Below, piece after piece: positions 8,505-17,015 of a stretch of 64,000 bases of DNA. The stretch's first letter is position 1; every line of letters begins with the position of its first letter. The DNA is from Rhizobium croatiense. Lineage in GTDB: Bacteria > Pseudomonadota > Alphaproteobacteria > Rhizobiales > Rhizobiaceae. A model generated the notes under the pieces. That model made no database searches, had not been told where the DNA came from, and saw only the letters and a program-made list of their open reading frames with translations. Made by a program: the position numbers and the translations under genes. The stretch covers positions 124,001 through 188,000 of the forward strand of contig NZ_JAILYJ010000007.1 in NCBI RefSeq assembly GCF_019793465.1, read 5' to 3'.

Positions 8505-8852
8505 TTAGAAGCCGGCGGTCTCGCGCACTTCGATCGCCCCCATCCTAGCGAGCGAGTCCCGCTCCGCGATCTCCATTGCCTCTGCAAGGTTCTTCGCTTC
8601 GATGAGCAGGAAGCCACCCAGATGCTCCTTGGTCTCTGCGAAGGGCCCGTCGGTCCAACTCGCCTTGCCGGCGCGAACGCGCAATGTCTTTGCGGTCTTT
8701 GGGTCGGCAAGAGCGTTGGAGGCGAGATAGTGGCCTGAACGTTGGAGGTCTTCATTGGAAGCTAAGGACTCCCGGTCGATCTCGGCCCATTCCTCCTTGC
8801 TGGCGGCATCAACAAGTGTTTGATCGATGTAGAAGAGACAAAGGTAGCGCAT
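8505..8852 (-). CDS. YCII/DGPF-domain protein
   Basis: 115 residues from ATG 8852, with GGAGG 7 nt upstream; upstream in-frame codons have no homology. It begins MRYLCLFYID and carries the family hallmark DGPFAETKEHLGGFLLIEA in the middle, with a ferredoxin-like fold expected. DGPF proteins are commonly encoded beside ECF41-type sigma factors, but none is present here. The upstream gene 26 nt away on the same strand is a DUF1127 protein, so the two may share a transcript. Catalytic role unknown. Confidence 0.88.
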   Translation of the reverse strand: MRYLCLFYIDQTLVDAASKEEWAEIDRESLASNEDLQRSGHYLASNALADPKTAKTLRVRAGKASWTDGPFAETKEHLGGFLLIEAKNLAEAMEIAERDSLARMGAIEVRETAGF

Positions 8853-8878
8853 CCGGTTCCTCCATGGTGCTGTCGCTG

Positions 8879-9169
8879 TTAGTCGCAGTTGAACACCGCG
8901 GCTCGACAAAGAGCAAAAGAATGCTGCCAGTTCAGCTTATCCGGTGAGAGTTGCTTGCTGCTCTCCGATCTTTCCAGTGGAAATGATCTCTGGGAGGCTC
9001 CCAAGCCGATGTCACGGAGAAGGCGAGAGTCAAACCGCGAGAACTCGCTCAAGCTTCGGCGGTACTTTCGCTGATGCTTCAGCAGCATCCAAACGGCTTG
9101 CAAGGTGCCCACGACACTGAGGTGCAGCAATTGTAATTCGACTTGTTCGGAATGCTTAGTGGCAGCCAT
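8879..9169 (-). CDS. DUF1127 protein with N- and C-terminal extensions
   Basis: 96 residues from ATG 9169 (GGAGAGAC upstream). The DUF1127 core is at about residues 30-60 (QRKYRRSLSEFSRFDSRLLRDIGL). The family is usually 45-70 residues; here it has a longer N-terminus and a tail of about 30 residues (LERSESSKQLSPDKLN..). DUF1127 proteins are small Arg-rich proteins, some of which bind RNA and affect RNA turnover. Two short relatives occur at 53821 and 54266. Promoter not identified. Confidence 0.72.
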   Translation of the reverse strand: MAATKHSEQVELQLLHLSVVGTLQAVWMLLKHQRKYRRSLSEFSRFDSRLLRDIGLGASQRSFPLERSESSKQLSPDKLNWQHSFALCRAAVFNCD

Positions 9170-9380
9170 ACTTGTCTCTCCTTTGACTGGCTCAAGGCTC
9201 CGTCTTAATCGAACAGGATCAGTCGAAATCGACACGCTGGTTTCAGGAGATTGATCCGAGCGGATGACAAGACGCTGCGCGGACGATTGCAAAACTCCGT
9301 CGCTTGCACACGGGTTTTGCGACAGGAATTCCTCTCATTTCTTGATGCTGAGAGGTCAGTCGTTGAACTTAGGATTTCCG

Positions 9381-9507
9381 CAGCAACAGAAAGCTGCTTT
9401 GTCAGACCCGACCCGCCGTGCGATCTTTGAGAAGCTGGCGGCAGGGAGCATTGAACGCCAGTGCCTTGCGCGAGGGCATGGAGATTAGCCAGCATCGCCG
9501 ATCGTGA
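9381..9507 (+). pseudogene. ArsR-family regulator, frameshifted and truncated remnant
   Basis: The first frame reads AALSDPTRRAIFEKLAAG, the typical start of an ArsR winged helix. After about 9444 the homology continues in the next frame as ALNASALREGMEISQH, the following helix, then stops at 9505-9507 before the recognition helix. One extra base in the GGGA run explains the shift. ArsR genes of this subtype are often linked to DGPF or SRPBCC genes, so this may be a decayed partner of the neighbouring DGPF gene. From 9508 to 9749 I see nothing else. Confidence 0.65.
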
Positions 9508-9749
9508 ATCGAAGGAAGCAAAGGCGAAGAGCGAGACGGATGGACCGATTGTGGCCAACATCGTCAGTTCGCTGCTGCAGCCGACACGCTTACCGCGGCT
9601 TCTCCAAACGTCGGAATAACGGCCGGAAATTCCGCTCGCAATTGATTGAGAAGTGTTTCGGCGTGGATCCTCGTGAACCAGGATTTTCAATCTCTGACGC
9701 TGCCATCCGCGTCGAAGCCCAAAGCGAAAACAGATACTTGAAAAATCGA

Positions 9750-9826
<77 letters not shown>

Positions 9827-9883
9827 GTCTGCTGGCCGCGTTTACGAAGCGCGACCGGATTCGGCATATGTGGACGAGAAATC

Positions 9884-10189
9884 TCAATGCGTCCAGGGCT
9901 GCGTGCGGGTATAGCGGAAATTATCCGGATAGGCCACGACCTGGCGCGCCGGGTCCTTCGGGGCGATGACGCGATATTCGATACCGTTGCGCTGGGCATA
10001 GGCTTCGGCAAGCGCCTGCGTTTCGAAGGTGAGTTTTACCTGCTGGCGCATATCGCCCGAGGAGGTGTAGCCCATGATCGGATCGATCTTGCGGGGTGAC
10101 TCCTGATCGAATTCAAGCACCCAGAGATGGGTCTTGGCCTTGCCGGACTGCATGGCGGTCTTCGCAGGACGATAGATCTTGGCAGGCAT
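9884..10189 (-). CDS. Complex I accessory subunit NDUFS4 homologue (ETC complex I subunit)
   Basis: 101 residues from ATG 10189 (GGAG about 11 nt upstream); the longer in-frame start at 10234 adds residues not seen in the family. Conserved blocks include ARIYRP-like [23 protein letters not shown] and a C-terminal region ending WTH. In alphaproteobacteria and mitochondria this 18-kDa subunit sits at the peripheral arm of NADH:ubiquinone oxidoreductase. It is outside any nuo operon, as usual. A second accessory subunit (NDUFA12) is encoded at 30801. Confidence 0.9.
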   Translation of the reverse strand: MPAKIYRPAKTAMQSGKAKTHLWVLEFDQESPRKIDPIMGYTSSGDMRQQVKLTFETQALAEAYAQRNGIEYRVIAPKDPARQVVAYPDNFRYTRTQPWTH

Positions 10190-10568
10190 GACTGCGGCAT
10201 CTCCGAATATGCGGGGACTGCGCCCGCCTTTCATGGTCTCAATCCCGTCGCCGGGCCTCGCTTCGTGCCAGGGATAACGCGAAGAGATGAATTTTGCTTA
10301 TCCGCGAATCCCCGGTTTTTCAAGAAAAAAGGCAGCGCGCGACGCCCTGCCCTCCCGCCCGATGATGAGGCAATCATACGGAAACAGGGATATCGGCGGC
10401 GCCGCAGCCACGGATATTCCGCCAGGTGTTCAGCCGCCGCTCGAAGCGCAGGAATTCCGGCCGAGTTGCGCAATATTACCGAACGTCTCATGTTGTGATC
10501 ACAACCCGATTGCCGCGGCCGGCCCCCGGCATTATTTACGGCTCAATTAATTTCATGGATTTGCGCGC
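10190..10568. other. Intergenic region, no gene seen
   Basis: 379 nt between the NDUFS4 homologue and a tiny membrane ORF. Open frames on both strands lack ribosome-binding sites, codon bias and recognisable motifs. Presumably holds divergent promoters. Confidence 0.4.
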
Positions 10569-10682
10569 ATGATGAGACGTTCGGCAGAGTTCAACGCCAT
10601 TGTGATAGGAGCCGGCATTACCGCGTTCTTCTATGTCGCCATCAGCTACGCCCAATATATCGGCCTGCTCGGCCGCGGCTAA
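10569..10682 (+). CDS. Putative 37-residue single-pass membrane protein
   Basis: ATG 10569 to TAA 10682 encodes a basic N-terminus (MMRRSAEFN), one hydrophobic segment of about 20 residues ([19 protein letters not shown]) and a short tail (QYIGLLGRG). Codon use is rhizobial in this frame. The ribosome-binding site is weak. Unnamed; a chance ORF cannot be excluded, but the residue pattern is that of genuine small membrane proteins. Confidence 0.45.
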   Translation: MMRRSAEFNAIVIGAGITAFFYVAISYAQYIGLLGRG

Positions 10683-10846
10683 GGCGGAACCGTGCCGACG
10701 TCCAATTGCGCCTTGCAGGCAAATTGACGGCGTTTCGAGATTTTCCGTATTGCGTCCACAGGCCCGGTGAGAAATCTCCGCGCAGAGCCGGATTTATGGG
10801 TTGCGAGGGCGAAGTGAACCGTGTATTCCCCCTGCCAATCACGGCA

Positions 10847-10923
<77 letters not shown>

Positions 10924-10995
10924 TTTAATATCCCGATATTCTTGAGCTTTCTGATAGTCGCGCCGCAGCCTGCGGGCACACGAGCTTGCGCACCG

Positions 10996-11478
10996 TCACT
11001 TCGCCTTTGTCGTCGTGGCGCTCATGATCCTGTCGCCCACCTTGATTCCCAATTTGCCGACGATGCCGGCATTGAGTTCAACGACGTATTTCACCGGGCT
11101 CGTCGAATCGATGATGTCGCGCGAATAGGGCGTTGCGTTTTCCTTGATGTGGCGGATCGTGCCGGTATTGTCGGCAAAGAGCATATCGAGCGGCAGAATG
11201 GTGTTTTCCATCCACATGGCCACGCGCCGCGGTTCGCCGAAATCGAAGATCATGCCGGCGTCCTCGGCCATCGTCTTGCGGAACATCAGTCCATGAGCGC
11301 GCTGGTCGGCGGTCGTCGCGACCTCGACGGTGAAATGCAGCGTCTTGCCGGCGGCCGTCTGGATGAGTAGCGGCTCCTTGTCGAACCGCATCGGCTCCTC
11401 AGCCAGAGCCGGCAGGGCGACCAAGAAAAAAAGCGCCGTGATGGCGCTTCTGATCGCATGAAGGACGAGACCCCGCAT
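10996..11478 (-). CDS. Exported DUF192 protein
   Basis: 160 residues. A signal peptide ends near ALPALA (about residue 26). DUF192 domain at residues 35-150: VEVATTADQRAHGLMFR, MIFDFGEPRRVAMWMENT and LPLDMLFAD are the family hallmarks. Periplasmic location is predicted. Function of the family is unresolved. The start codon lies 1 nt after the stop of the upstream cold-shock gene, so the two are translationally coupled. Confidence 0.92.
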   Translation of the reverse strand: MRGLVLHAIRSAITALFFLVALPALAEEPMRFDKEPLLIQTAAGKTLHFTVEVATTADQRAHGLMFRKTMAEDAGMIFDFGEPRRVAMWMENTILPLDMLFADNTGTIRHIKENATPYSRDIIDSTSPVKYVVELNAGIVGKLGIKVGDRIMSATTTKAK

Positions 11479-11479
11479 C

Positions 11480-12058
11480 TTAGTGCGACCGGCTGGCCGG
11501 GCTCGGAATATCGGGGTGGATCTCTGCGGCCATCAGGCCCTTTTCGCCGTCGCCGAAGCGGACGAGAACCACCTGGCCGGGGCGCAGCTCGGTGAGGCCG
11601 AAACGGCGAAGCGTTTCCATATGCACGAAAATGTCTTCCGTGCCCTCGCCGCGCGTCAGGAAGCCGAAGCCCTTGGTGCGGTTGAACCACTTGACGAGCG
11701 CACGCTCGAGCCCGCTGGTGGCGGTGACCTGCACATGGGTGCGGACCGGTGGCAGCAGCGAGGGATGAACCGCGGTCGATTGATCCATCGAAAGGATCTT
11801 GAAAGCCTGGTAGCCGCGCTCGCGGCGCTGGATGAGGGCAACGATGCGCGTTCCCTCGAGGATCGTCTGGTAACCGTCGCGGCGCAAGCAGGTCACGTGC
11901 AGGAGAACATCCTGCATGCCATTGTCCGGCACGATGAAGCCGAAGCCCTTGGCGACGTCGAACCACTTGACGACCCCGGTGATTTCAACAAGATCGACCG
12001 TCTCTGACGACAGCTCGTCGAGATCGGTGTATTCGTTCGATGAAATCCTATCAGCCAT
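11480..12058 (-). CDS. Double cold-shock-domain protein
   Basis: 192 residues with two cold-shock domains: CSD1 at about residues 27-92 ([17 protein letters not shown]) and CSD2 at about 119-183 ([18 protein letters not shown]). Both keep the RNP1 aromatic residues and the second has RNP2-like DIFVHM. The two are joined by a linker of about 25 residues. Such tandem-CSD proteins are typical of alphaproteobacteria (Caulobacter CspC/CspD class) and bind single-stranded nucleic acid, often in stationary phase. Overlaps functionally with DUF192 only by operon position. Confidence 0.93.
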   Translation of the reverse strand: MADRISSNEYTDLDELSSETVDLVEITGVVKWFDVAKGFGFIVPDNGMQDVLLHVTCLRRDGYQTILEGTRIVALIQRRERGYQAFKILSMDQSTAVHPSLLPPVRTHVQVTATSGLERALVKWFNRTKGFGFLTRGEGTEDIFVHMETLRRFGLTELRPGQVVLVRFGDGEKGLMAAEIHPDIPSPASRSH

Positions 12059-12253
12059 AGTCGCCAGCCCCTCGAATACGCGTCACACTGTTACGGTTAA
12101 CTGATTCTTGAAATCAAGATTAACATCTTGGTAACGGATAAGCGCAAGTCCTAGTTTTCGGTTATTCCCAGCTGCACATTTTATCATGTTGACTTGCCCG
12201 AAGCTGACCACGGCTTGCCGTTAAGGGCCAGCCCCAATAAAGGAGTAGATAGA

Positions 12254-12694
12254 ATGCGTTATCTTCATACGATGGTTCGAGTCAGAGACCTGGACGCTTC
12301 GCTCGCCTTTTATACCACCCTGTTCGGGCTGGAAGAGATTCGCCGCCACGAAAACGAAAAGGGCCGTTTTACCCTGGTTTTCCTGGCTGCCCGCGACGAT
12401 CTCGAGCGTGCTCGGAGCGAAAAAGCGCCCTGCCTCGAGCTTACCTACAACTGGGATACAGAGGATTACAGCGGCGGACGCAACTTCGGCCATCTCGCCT
12501 ATGAAGTCGACGACATCTATGCAATCTGCCAGAAGCTGATGGACAACGGCATCACCATCAACCGGCCGCCGCGCGACGGCAACATGGCCTTCGTGCGCTC
12601 GCCCGACGGCATCTCGATCGAAATCCTGCAGAAGGGAAGCCCGCTTCCAGCCACTGAGCCCTGGGCTTCCATGGGCAATACCGGCGCCTGGTAA
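12254..12694 (+). CDS. gloA: Lactoylglutathione lyase (glyoxalase I)
   Basis: 146 residues from ATG 12254 with AAAGGAG 9 nt upstream. It converts the methylglyoxal-glutathione hemithioacetal to S-lactoylglutathione. Two VOC beta-alpha-beta-beta-beta modules are visible. Metal ligands are expected at His5 (LHTMVRV), the Glu in CLELTYNW, the His in NFGHLAYEV and the Glu in SIEILQK. Length fits the short bacterial enzyme. Monocistronic: a hairpin with T-tract follows the stop. Confidence 0.93.
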   Translation: MRYLHTMVRVRDLDASLAFYTTLFGLEEIRRHENEKGRFTLVFLAARDDLERARSEKAPCLELTYNWDTEDYSGGRNFGHLAYEVDDIYAICQKLMDNGITINRPPRDGNMAFVRSPDGISIEILQKGSPLPATEPWASMGNTGAW

Positions 12695-12702
12695 GGGTTT
12701 TC

Positions 12703-12734
12703 GCCGCAAGGCTTTTGCGAAGCTTGCGGCTTTT
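12703..12734 (+). terminator. Rho-independent terminator of gloA
   Basis: Stem GCCGCAAG / CTTGCGGC (12703-12710 with 12723-12730) followed by TTTT, 9 nt after the gloA stop. Confidence 0.75.
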
Positions 12735-12860
12735 GCGATTTCGGATCCGGCCGGCGCCTTGGCGCTTGCCGCGACCCGGCCCCGCAGGCAAGCTCCAGCT
12801 GACTCGACGCGGAAGATGGCGATTTTCGGCCGTTTTCCGCATCAACTGGAGACTGGTTGC

Positions 12861-13937
12861 TTGCGTAACAATGAGATGCGGATGCCTGTAACGGGCGCTT
12901 TGCTGATCGCCACCTCGATGCTGGCGCTGTCTGGCTGCGCGTCGGACAAGAAGGCGCTCGATTCAGCCGCGGCCGTTCCGGCGGTTCCGGCAACAGCGGC
13001 CGCAGCGCCCCAGCTTGCCGCGACAACGCCCGCGAAATCTGCGCCGCGCTCGGTCTATACCGACCCCCGGCTCGTCAATGTCTCCGGCGCCCAGACCGCG
13101 CCCCAGGGCGTGGCAGCGGATCCGAATGCGGCCGTCCCGCCGGCCGATCCGGCAATGGCAGCGCCTGCCAATATCGGCGGGCTGGTCATGCAGTCGACAC
13201 GGATCAACGCGCAGGCGATGAGCATCTTTTCGGATCACCAGCCGCTGCCACAAAACAACAGCACGTCCACCATCATCCAGCCGCAAGCCTATGCGCCGAC
13301 GGAAGGCGTGGCACCGACAAGAAGCAGCGTCTACAGCCAGCCTGCGATGCCCGCACAGCCGGCGACGCCGGTGCTGCCGCAGCAATCCTCGGAGAACTCC
13401 GGCACGCAGCCTGCGCCCATTCAAACCGCCTCGCTGGCGACAGGCGGCATTCCGGCAGCAACGACGAACGCGCTCTACAGCGCGCCGAAGCAGAACCTGC
13501 TCGGCAGCCTTTCCGGCCTCCTGCACAACGCCGCCCTGCCCGGCATGACGCGTGTCGCGCCGAACGGGCTGCATGTCCAGAACGATCATGTCGAGGTCGG
13601 CTGCTTCAAGCCCGACCTCTTGAAAGTGATCAAAACGGTCGAAAACCATTTCGGCCGGCCCGTCATCGTCACCTCAGGCCATCGCGACGAAGAACATAAC
13701 CGCCTGGTCGGCGGCGCTGAAGAATCGATGCACAAGAGCTGCGAGGCCGCCGACATCCAGATCGACGGCGTGTCGAAATGGGATATCGCCGCCTATATCC
13801 GCTCCCTGCCGGATCGCGGCGGCGTCGGCACCTATTGCCACACGGATTCCGTCCATCTCGACACCGGCAAGAGCCGCGACTGGAACTGGGGCTGCGGCGG
13901 CAAACGCGCCCCCATGACGTCCGCCAGAGCGATCTGA
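12861..13937 (+). CDS. Lipoprotein with C-terminal peptidase M15 domain
   Basis: 358 residues if translation starts at TTG 12861, which has GGAG 9 nt upstream; ATGs at 12876 and 12882 lack a site. The lipobox is LSGC, so the protein is anchored in the envelope. Residues about 35-235 are an Ala/Pro-rich, low-complexity spacer. The C-terminal 120 residues form an M15 (DUF882/YcbK-like) zinc domain: TSGHRDEEHN, then SMHKSCEAAD (His and Asp ligands) and DSVHLDTG (third ligand). A role in trimming peptidoglycan cross-links is inferred from the family. The long linker could let the domain reach the wall from the outer membrane. Confidence 0.86.
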   Translation: MRNNEMRMPVTGALLIATSMLALSGCASDKKALDSAAAVPAVPATAAAAPQLAATTPAKSAPRSVYTDPRLVNVSGAQTAPQGVAADPNAAVPPADPAMAAPANIGGLVMQSTRINAQAMSIFSDHQPLPQNNSTSTIIQPQAYAPTEGVAPTRSSVYSQPAMPAQPATPVLPQQSSENSGTQPAPIQTASLATGGIPAATTNALYSAPKQNLLGSLSGLLHNAALPGMTRVAPNGLHVQNDHVEVGCFKPDLLKVIKTVENHFGRPVIVTSGHRDEEHNRLVGGAEESMHKSCEAADIQIDGVSKWDIAAYIRSLPDRGGVGTYCHTDSVHLDTGKSRDWNWGCGGKRAPMTSARAI

Positions 13938-14087
13938 TACCACCAGCATGGAACGGCATCACGTTACGTCAGCCTGGTTTGCCGCGCTTTCGACAAGCCA
14001 TACAAGCCGTTGATTCGGCAGCGGTAATCTCCAATGCTGGCCCGGCGAAAATATCTGTCATTTTTTTGAAAAAAATCGAATTTGCCG

Positions 14088-14116
14088 CTTGCGGCTTTTG
14101 AAGGCGCTGACTATAA
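14088..14116 (+). promoter_or_regulatory. Promoter of the first tRNA-Glu gene
   Basis: -35 CTTGCG (14088-14093), 17-nt spacer, -10 CTATAA (14111-14116): a close match to the rhizobial sigma-70 consensus CTTGAC-17-CTATAT, 19 nt before the tRNA. Confidence 0.8.
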
Positions 14117-14135
14117 GGGCGCCACCACGAAGGAA

Positions 14136-14210
14136 GCGCCCTTCGTCTATCGGTTAGGACACCAGATTTTCATTCTGGGAAGAGGGGTTCGACTCCCCTA
14201 GGGCGTGCCA
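14136..14210 (+). tRNA. tRNA-Glu (anticodon TTC), copy 1
   Basis: 75 nt with encoded CCA. Begins GCGCCCTTCGTCTAT; anticodon stem CCAGA/TCTGG around TTTTCAT gives TTC. Discriminator G. Identical to the copy at 14661. Confidence 0.97.
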
Positions 14211-14240
14211 TTCTCTTCCACATTGAAGCCATCGCATCCG

Positions 14241-14269
14241 CTTGCAGAAGCCGGCGTGTGCTCCTATTT
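14241..14269 (+). promoter_or_regulatory. Promoter of tRNA-Glu(CTC)
   Basis: -35 CTTGCA (14241-14246), 17-nt spacer, -10 CTATTT (14264-14269), 15 nt before the tRNA. Sequence differs from the promoters of the two TTC copies, so this gene is independently transcribed. Confidence 0.7.
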
Positions 14270-14284
14270 TAGCAAAGCCGGCCT

Positions 14285-14359
14285 GCGCCCTTCGTCTATC
14301 GGTTAGGACGACAGATTCTCATTCTGTAAAGAGGGGTTCGACTCCCCTAGGGCGTACCA
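14285..14359 (+). tRNA. tRNA-Glu (anticodon CTC)
   Basis: 75 nt with encoded CCA. Same body as the flanking genes, but the anticodon arm is ACAGA-TTCTCAT-TCTGT (anticodon CTC, codon GAG) and the discriminator is A instead of G. It reads the codon preferred in this GC-rich genome. Confidence 0.96.
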
Positions 14360-14612
14360 CATTCGGGCTAGAGCCTTCCCCATGGCGAAAGCGTGCCGCA
14401 CCAAATCTGATTCATCGAGGAAGCGGCTCGCGCCGATCTGTCATCGAGGTGGCATATGTCACTAGGCGTCGCGAAGAGCTCTCGTCGTGGGCGCGTAGTG
14501 CCGCAAAACGATCCGCCAGGCTTGAATTCTTCCGATCGGCCATACCGTTCGCCACGATTTTCCACAGCCACAAAAAAATCGGCGAAAACGATGATTTTTT
14601 CGCGCCTTGGCG

Positions 14613-14641
14613 CTTGCGGCTTTTGAAGGTGCTGACTATAA
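14613..14641 (+). promoter_or_regulatory. Promoter of the third tRNA-Glu gene
   Basis: Exact copy of the 14088 promoter: -35 CTTGCG (14613-14618), 17-nt spacer with one base change, -10 CTATAA (14636-14641). Confidence 0.8.
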
Positions 14642-14660
14642 GGGCGCCACCACGAAGGAA

Positions 14661-14735
14661 GCGCCCTTCGTCTATCGGTTAGGACACCAGATTTTCATTC
14701 TGGGAAGAGGGGTTCGACTCCCCTAGGGCGTGCCA
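14661..14735 (+). tRNA. tRNA-Glu (anticodon TTC), copy 2
   Basis: 75 nt, identical in every base to the gene at 14136. Encoded CCA at the 3' end. Confidence 0.97.
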
Positions 14736-14782
14736 CTTTCTCCCCTTCGAATTCCTCATCATCAGCCCTTTTGTGCGGTCGT

Positions 14783-16585
14783 CTATATTGCCGGCGCGGC
14801 ATCGCAGACGCGCAGCTGGATACGGCGGGCGCCCTGGTAATGCTCGGCGCCGAGCGTACCCGCCACATGCAGGCTGGCGCCGCGTGAATTGACGAGAAGA
14901 TTGCCGAGCGCCGTATCGGCGGCGCGGAAGGCGATTCCATCGAGCCGCGACCCGTCCATTGCCTCCAGCGTCACCTTCACATGTTTCTCACCGACCAGGC
15001 GCGCGTCGCGCACGCGGTGCGCCGGCACCGCAAAGAGCGGCTGGGCGTGGCCGGAGCCATAGGGGCCGGCCGCCTCCAGGCGGTCGATGAGTTCGAGCGT
15101 GGCGCCGCTGGCGCCGATCGCCCCGTCGATCTTCAGCGTCTCGTTCGCGACGAGGTTCGCCACCGTCCTTGCCGCCTTTTCGGTGAAGAAGGTTCTGAGC
15201 CTGCCGAGATCGGCGCGCTCGACGGTCAGCCCCGCAGCCATGGCGTGGCCGCCGCCCTTGACGAGCAGCCCCTCGTCGACCGCCGCCCGCACCATTCTGC
15301 CCATGTCGAAGCCGTTGATGGAGCGGCCCGAGCCGGTGCCGCGGCCGGAGGGATCGAAGGCGATCGCGAAGGCCGGCCGTTTGAACTTTTCCTTCAGCCG
15401 CGCCGCGATCAGCCCGACGATGCCGGGATGCCACTTCTCATGGGCGGTGACGATGACGGAGGCGCCCTCGCCGTCGCCATATTCGGCGAGCGCCTCGGCT
15501 TCCGCCTCCTGCAGCATCATGGCCTCCATCGCCTGGCGCTCGCGATTGAGCTCGTCGAGGCGCTGGGCGATCATTTCAGCTTCGCCGGCATCGTCGAGCG
15601 TCAACAGGCGGCTTCCGAGGGCGGCATCGCCGATTCGTCCGCCGGCATTGATGCGCGGGCCGATCAGGAAGCCGAAATGATAGGGTGTCACCGGGCCGGC
15701 GAGCCCGGCCTTGCGGAAGAGTGCGGCAAGGCCGGCATTGCTCTGGTGGCGGGCGGCGACCAGCCCCTTCACCACATAGGCGCGGTTGAGCCCCTTCAGC
15801 GGCACGACATCACAGACGGTGGCAAGCGCGACGATATCCAGCCATTGCAACAGGTCGATGGCCAGGATGCGCTTGTTGCCGGCCGCGCGCAGCAGCCTCA
15901 GCGTCGCCACCAGCACCATGAAGACGACGCCGGCCGCGCACAGATGCCCCTGCCCCGAGAGATCGTCTTCGCGGTTCGGGTTGACCAGTGCATGGCAAGG
16001 CGGCAGCTCGTGTGTCACCTGGTGGTGATCGATAACCACGACATCGATATTGCGCGCGGCAGCAGCCGCAAGCGCCTCGTGACTGGTGGAGCCGCAATCG
16101 ACGGTGACGATCAGCCGGGCGCCATTGTCGATCAACTGGTTGATCGCCGCCGGATTGGGGCCGTAACCTTCAAAAATCCGATCGGGAATGTAGATGTTCG
16201 CCTTGACGCCGAAATGGCTGAGAAAGCGGAACATCAGCGCCGATGAAGCCGCGCCGTCGACGTCGTAGTCGCCGAAAATCGCCACGCTCTCGCCGCTCTC
16301 GATCGCGCGCATGAGGCGGGTCGCCGCCTTCTCGCAGTCGGTCAGCGTGTGGGGATCGGGCATCAGGCTGCGGATCGTCGGATCGAGAAATTCGATCGCC
16401 TCGTCCACCGGGACGCCGCGCCCGGCGAGAACGCGAGCGATCAGATCCGGCAGCCCGTGAACCTGCGACATGGCGAGCGCCCGATTCTGACCGGCCTGGT
16501 CGAGCCGCGCAACCCAGCGATTGTCGAGCGCGGATTTCTCCACGCCGAGAAACGCGCGCTGTACCGGATCGACGAGATCTGCCAT
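14783..16585 (-). CDS. recJ: Single-stranded-DNA-specific 5'-3' exonuclease RecJ
   Basis: 600 residues from ATG 16585, chosen because GGAG lies 9 nt upstream; an in-frame ATG at 16606 has no good site. Degrades single-stranded DNA 5' to 3' in recombination and mismatch repair. DHH phosphoesterase motifs are present: GDYDVDGAAS at about residue 105, VDCGS, and VVIDHHQV. The DHHA1 and OB-fold regions follow (RINAGGRIGDA, VKGGGHAMAAGLTV). Length fits RecJ (about 570-610). Converges on the tRNA-Glu cluster. Confidence 0.95.
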   Translation of the reverse strand: MADLVDPVQRAFLGVEKSALDNRWVARLDQAGQNRALAMSQVHGLPDLIARVLAGRGVPVDEAIEFLDPTIRSLMPDPHTLTDCEKAATRLMRAIESGESVAIFGDYDVDGAASSALMFRFLSHFGVKANIYIPDRIFEGYGPNPAAINQLIDNGARLIVTVDCGSTSHEALAAAAARNIDVVVIDHHQVTHELPPCHALVNPNREDDLSGQGHLCAAGVVFMVLVATLRLLRAAGNKRILAIDLLQWLDIVALATVCDVVPLKGLNRAYVVKGLVAARHQSNAGLAALFRKAGLAGPVTPYHFGFLIGPRINAGGRIGDAALGSRLLTLDDAGEAEMIAQRLDELNRERQAMEAMMLQEAEAEALAEYGDGEGASVIVTAHEKWHPGIVGLIAARLKEKFKRPAFAIAFDPSGRGTGSGRSINGFDMGRMVRAAVDEGLLVKGGGHAMAAGLTVERADLGRLRTFFTEKAARTVANLVANETLKIDGAIGASGATLELIDRLEAAGPYGSGHAQPLFAVPAHRVRDARLVGEKHVKVTLEAMDGSRLDGIAFRAADTALGNLLVNSRGASLHVAGTLGAEHYQGARRIQLRVCDAAPAI

Positions 16586-16665
16586 GCCAAACTCCGCTGA
16601 TGTCATCTGTTCTTTCTACAGGAGCAGCCGAGATAACATAGCGATGGCCTTGCAGACACGGATTT

Positions 16666-16911
16666 TTACCAGAAGATCGCCCAAACGATCATGGCGATGC
16701 CGCCGATTTGCACCAGCAGGAACGAAAAGAGCGTCAGCAGAATGGCCCAGTTGCGGCCTTCGGTGTTTTCTTCGCCGTCAACGTCATCGGGTATTTCCTC
16801 GCGAATGTCGCGATGGACCGGCTCGAGAATTTCCTCAGGCACATCAGGACGGGTTGGCGGCACCCCGCTCGGGCAGCCATATCCCTTCCCGGCGTGGCTG
16901 TCCTTGCTCAT
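16666..16911 (-). CDS. Small single-pass membrane protein of unknown function
   Basis: 81 residues from ATG 16911 with GGAG 6 nt upstream; a GTG 12 nt earlier is less likely. Acidic, Pro-rich N-terminal half (PEEILEPVHRDIREEIPDDV) and one C-terminal membrane segment (ILLTLFSFLLVQIGGIAMIV). Probably N-in or tail-anchored. No family name known to me. 80 nt upstream of recJ on the same strand and could share its transcript. Confidence 0.7.
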   Translation of the reverse strand: MSKDSHAGKGYGCPSGVPPTRPDVPEEILEPVHRDIREEIPDDVDGEENTEGRNWAILLTLFSFLLVQIGGIAMIVWAIFW

Positions 16912-17015
16912 GAAATTCTCCACGCCGACGACTCACCATCTATGGTTTTATTTATATCAATATTTGCGCATTTGTTAATATAAACTTCCAATACGGGCGG
17001 TTACACGATCAACAG

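Larger units (their letters stand above)
14611..14735 (+). repeat. 125-bp direct duplication of promoter plus tRNA-Glu(TTC)
   Basis: Positions 14611-14735 repeat 14086-14210 with a single difference (C at 14105, T at 14630, in the promoter spacer). The unit covers -35, -10, leader and the whole tRNA. A distinct tRNA-Glu(CTC) lies between the copies. Confidence 0.92.

Noticed and set aside
14086..14735. Direct repeats as attachment sites
   Set aside because: The copies contain whole tRNA-Glu genes with promoters and no integrase or foreign cargo between them; tandem gene duplication explains them.
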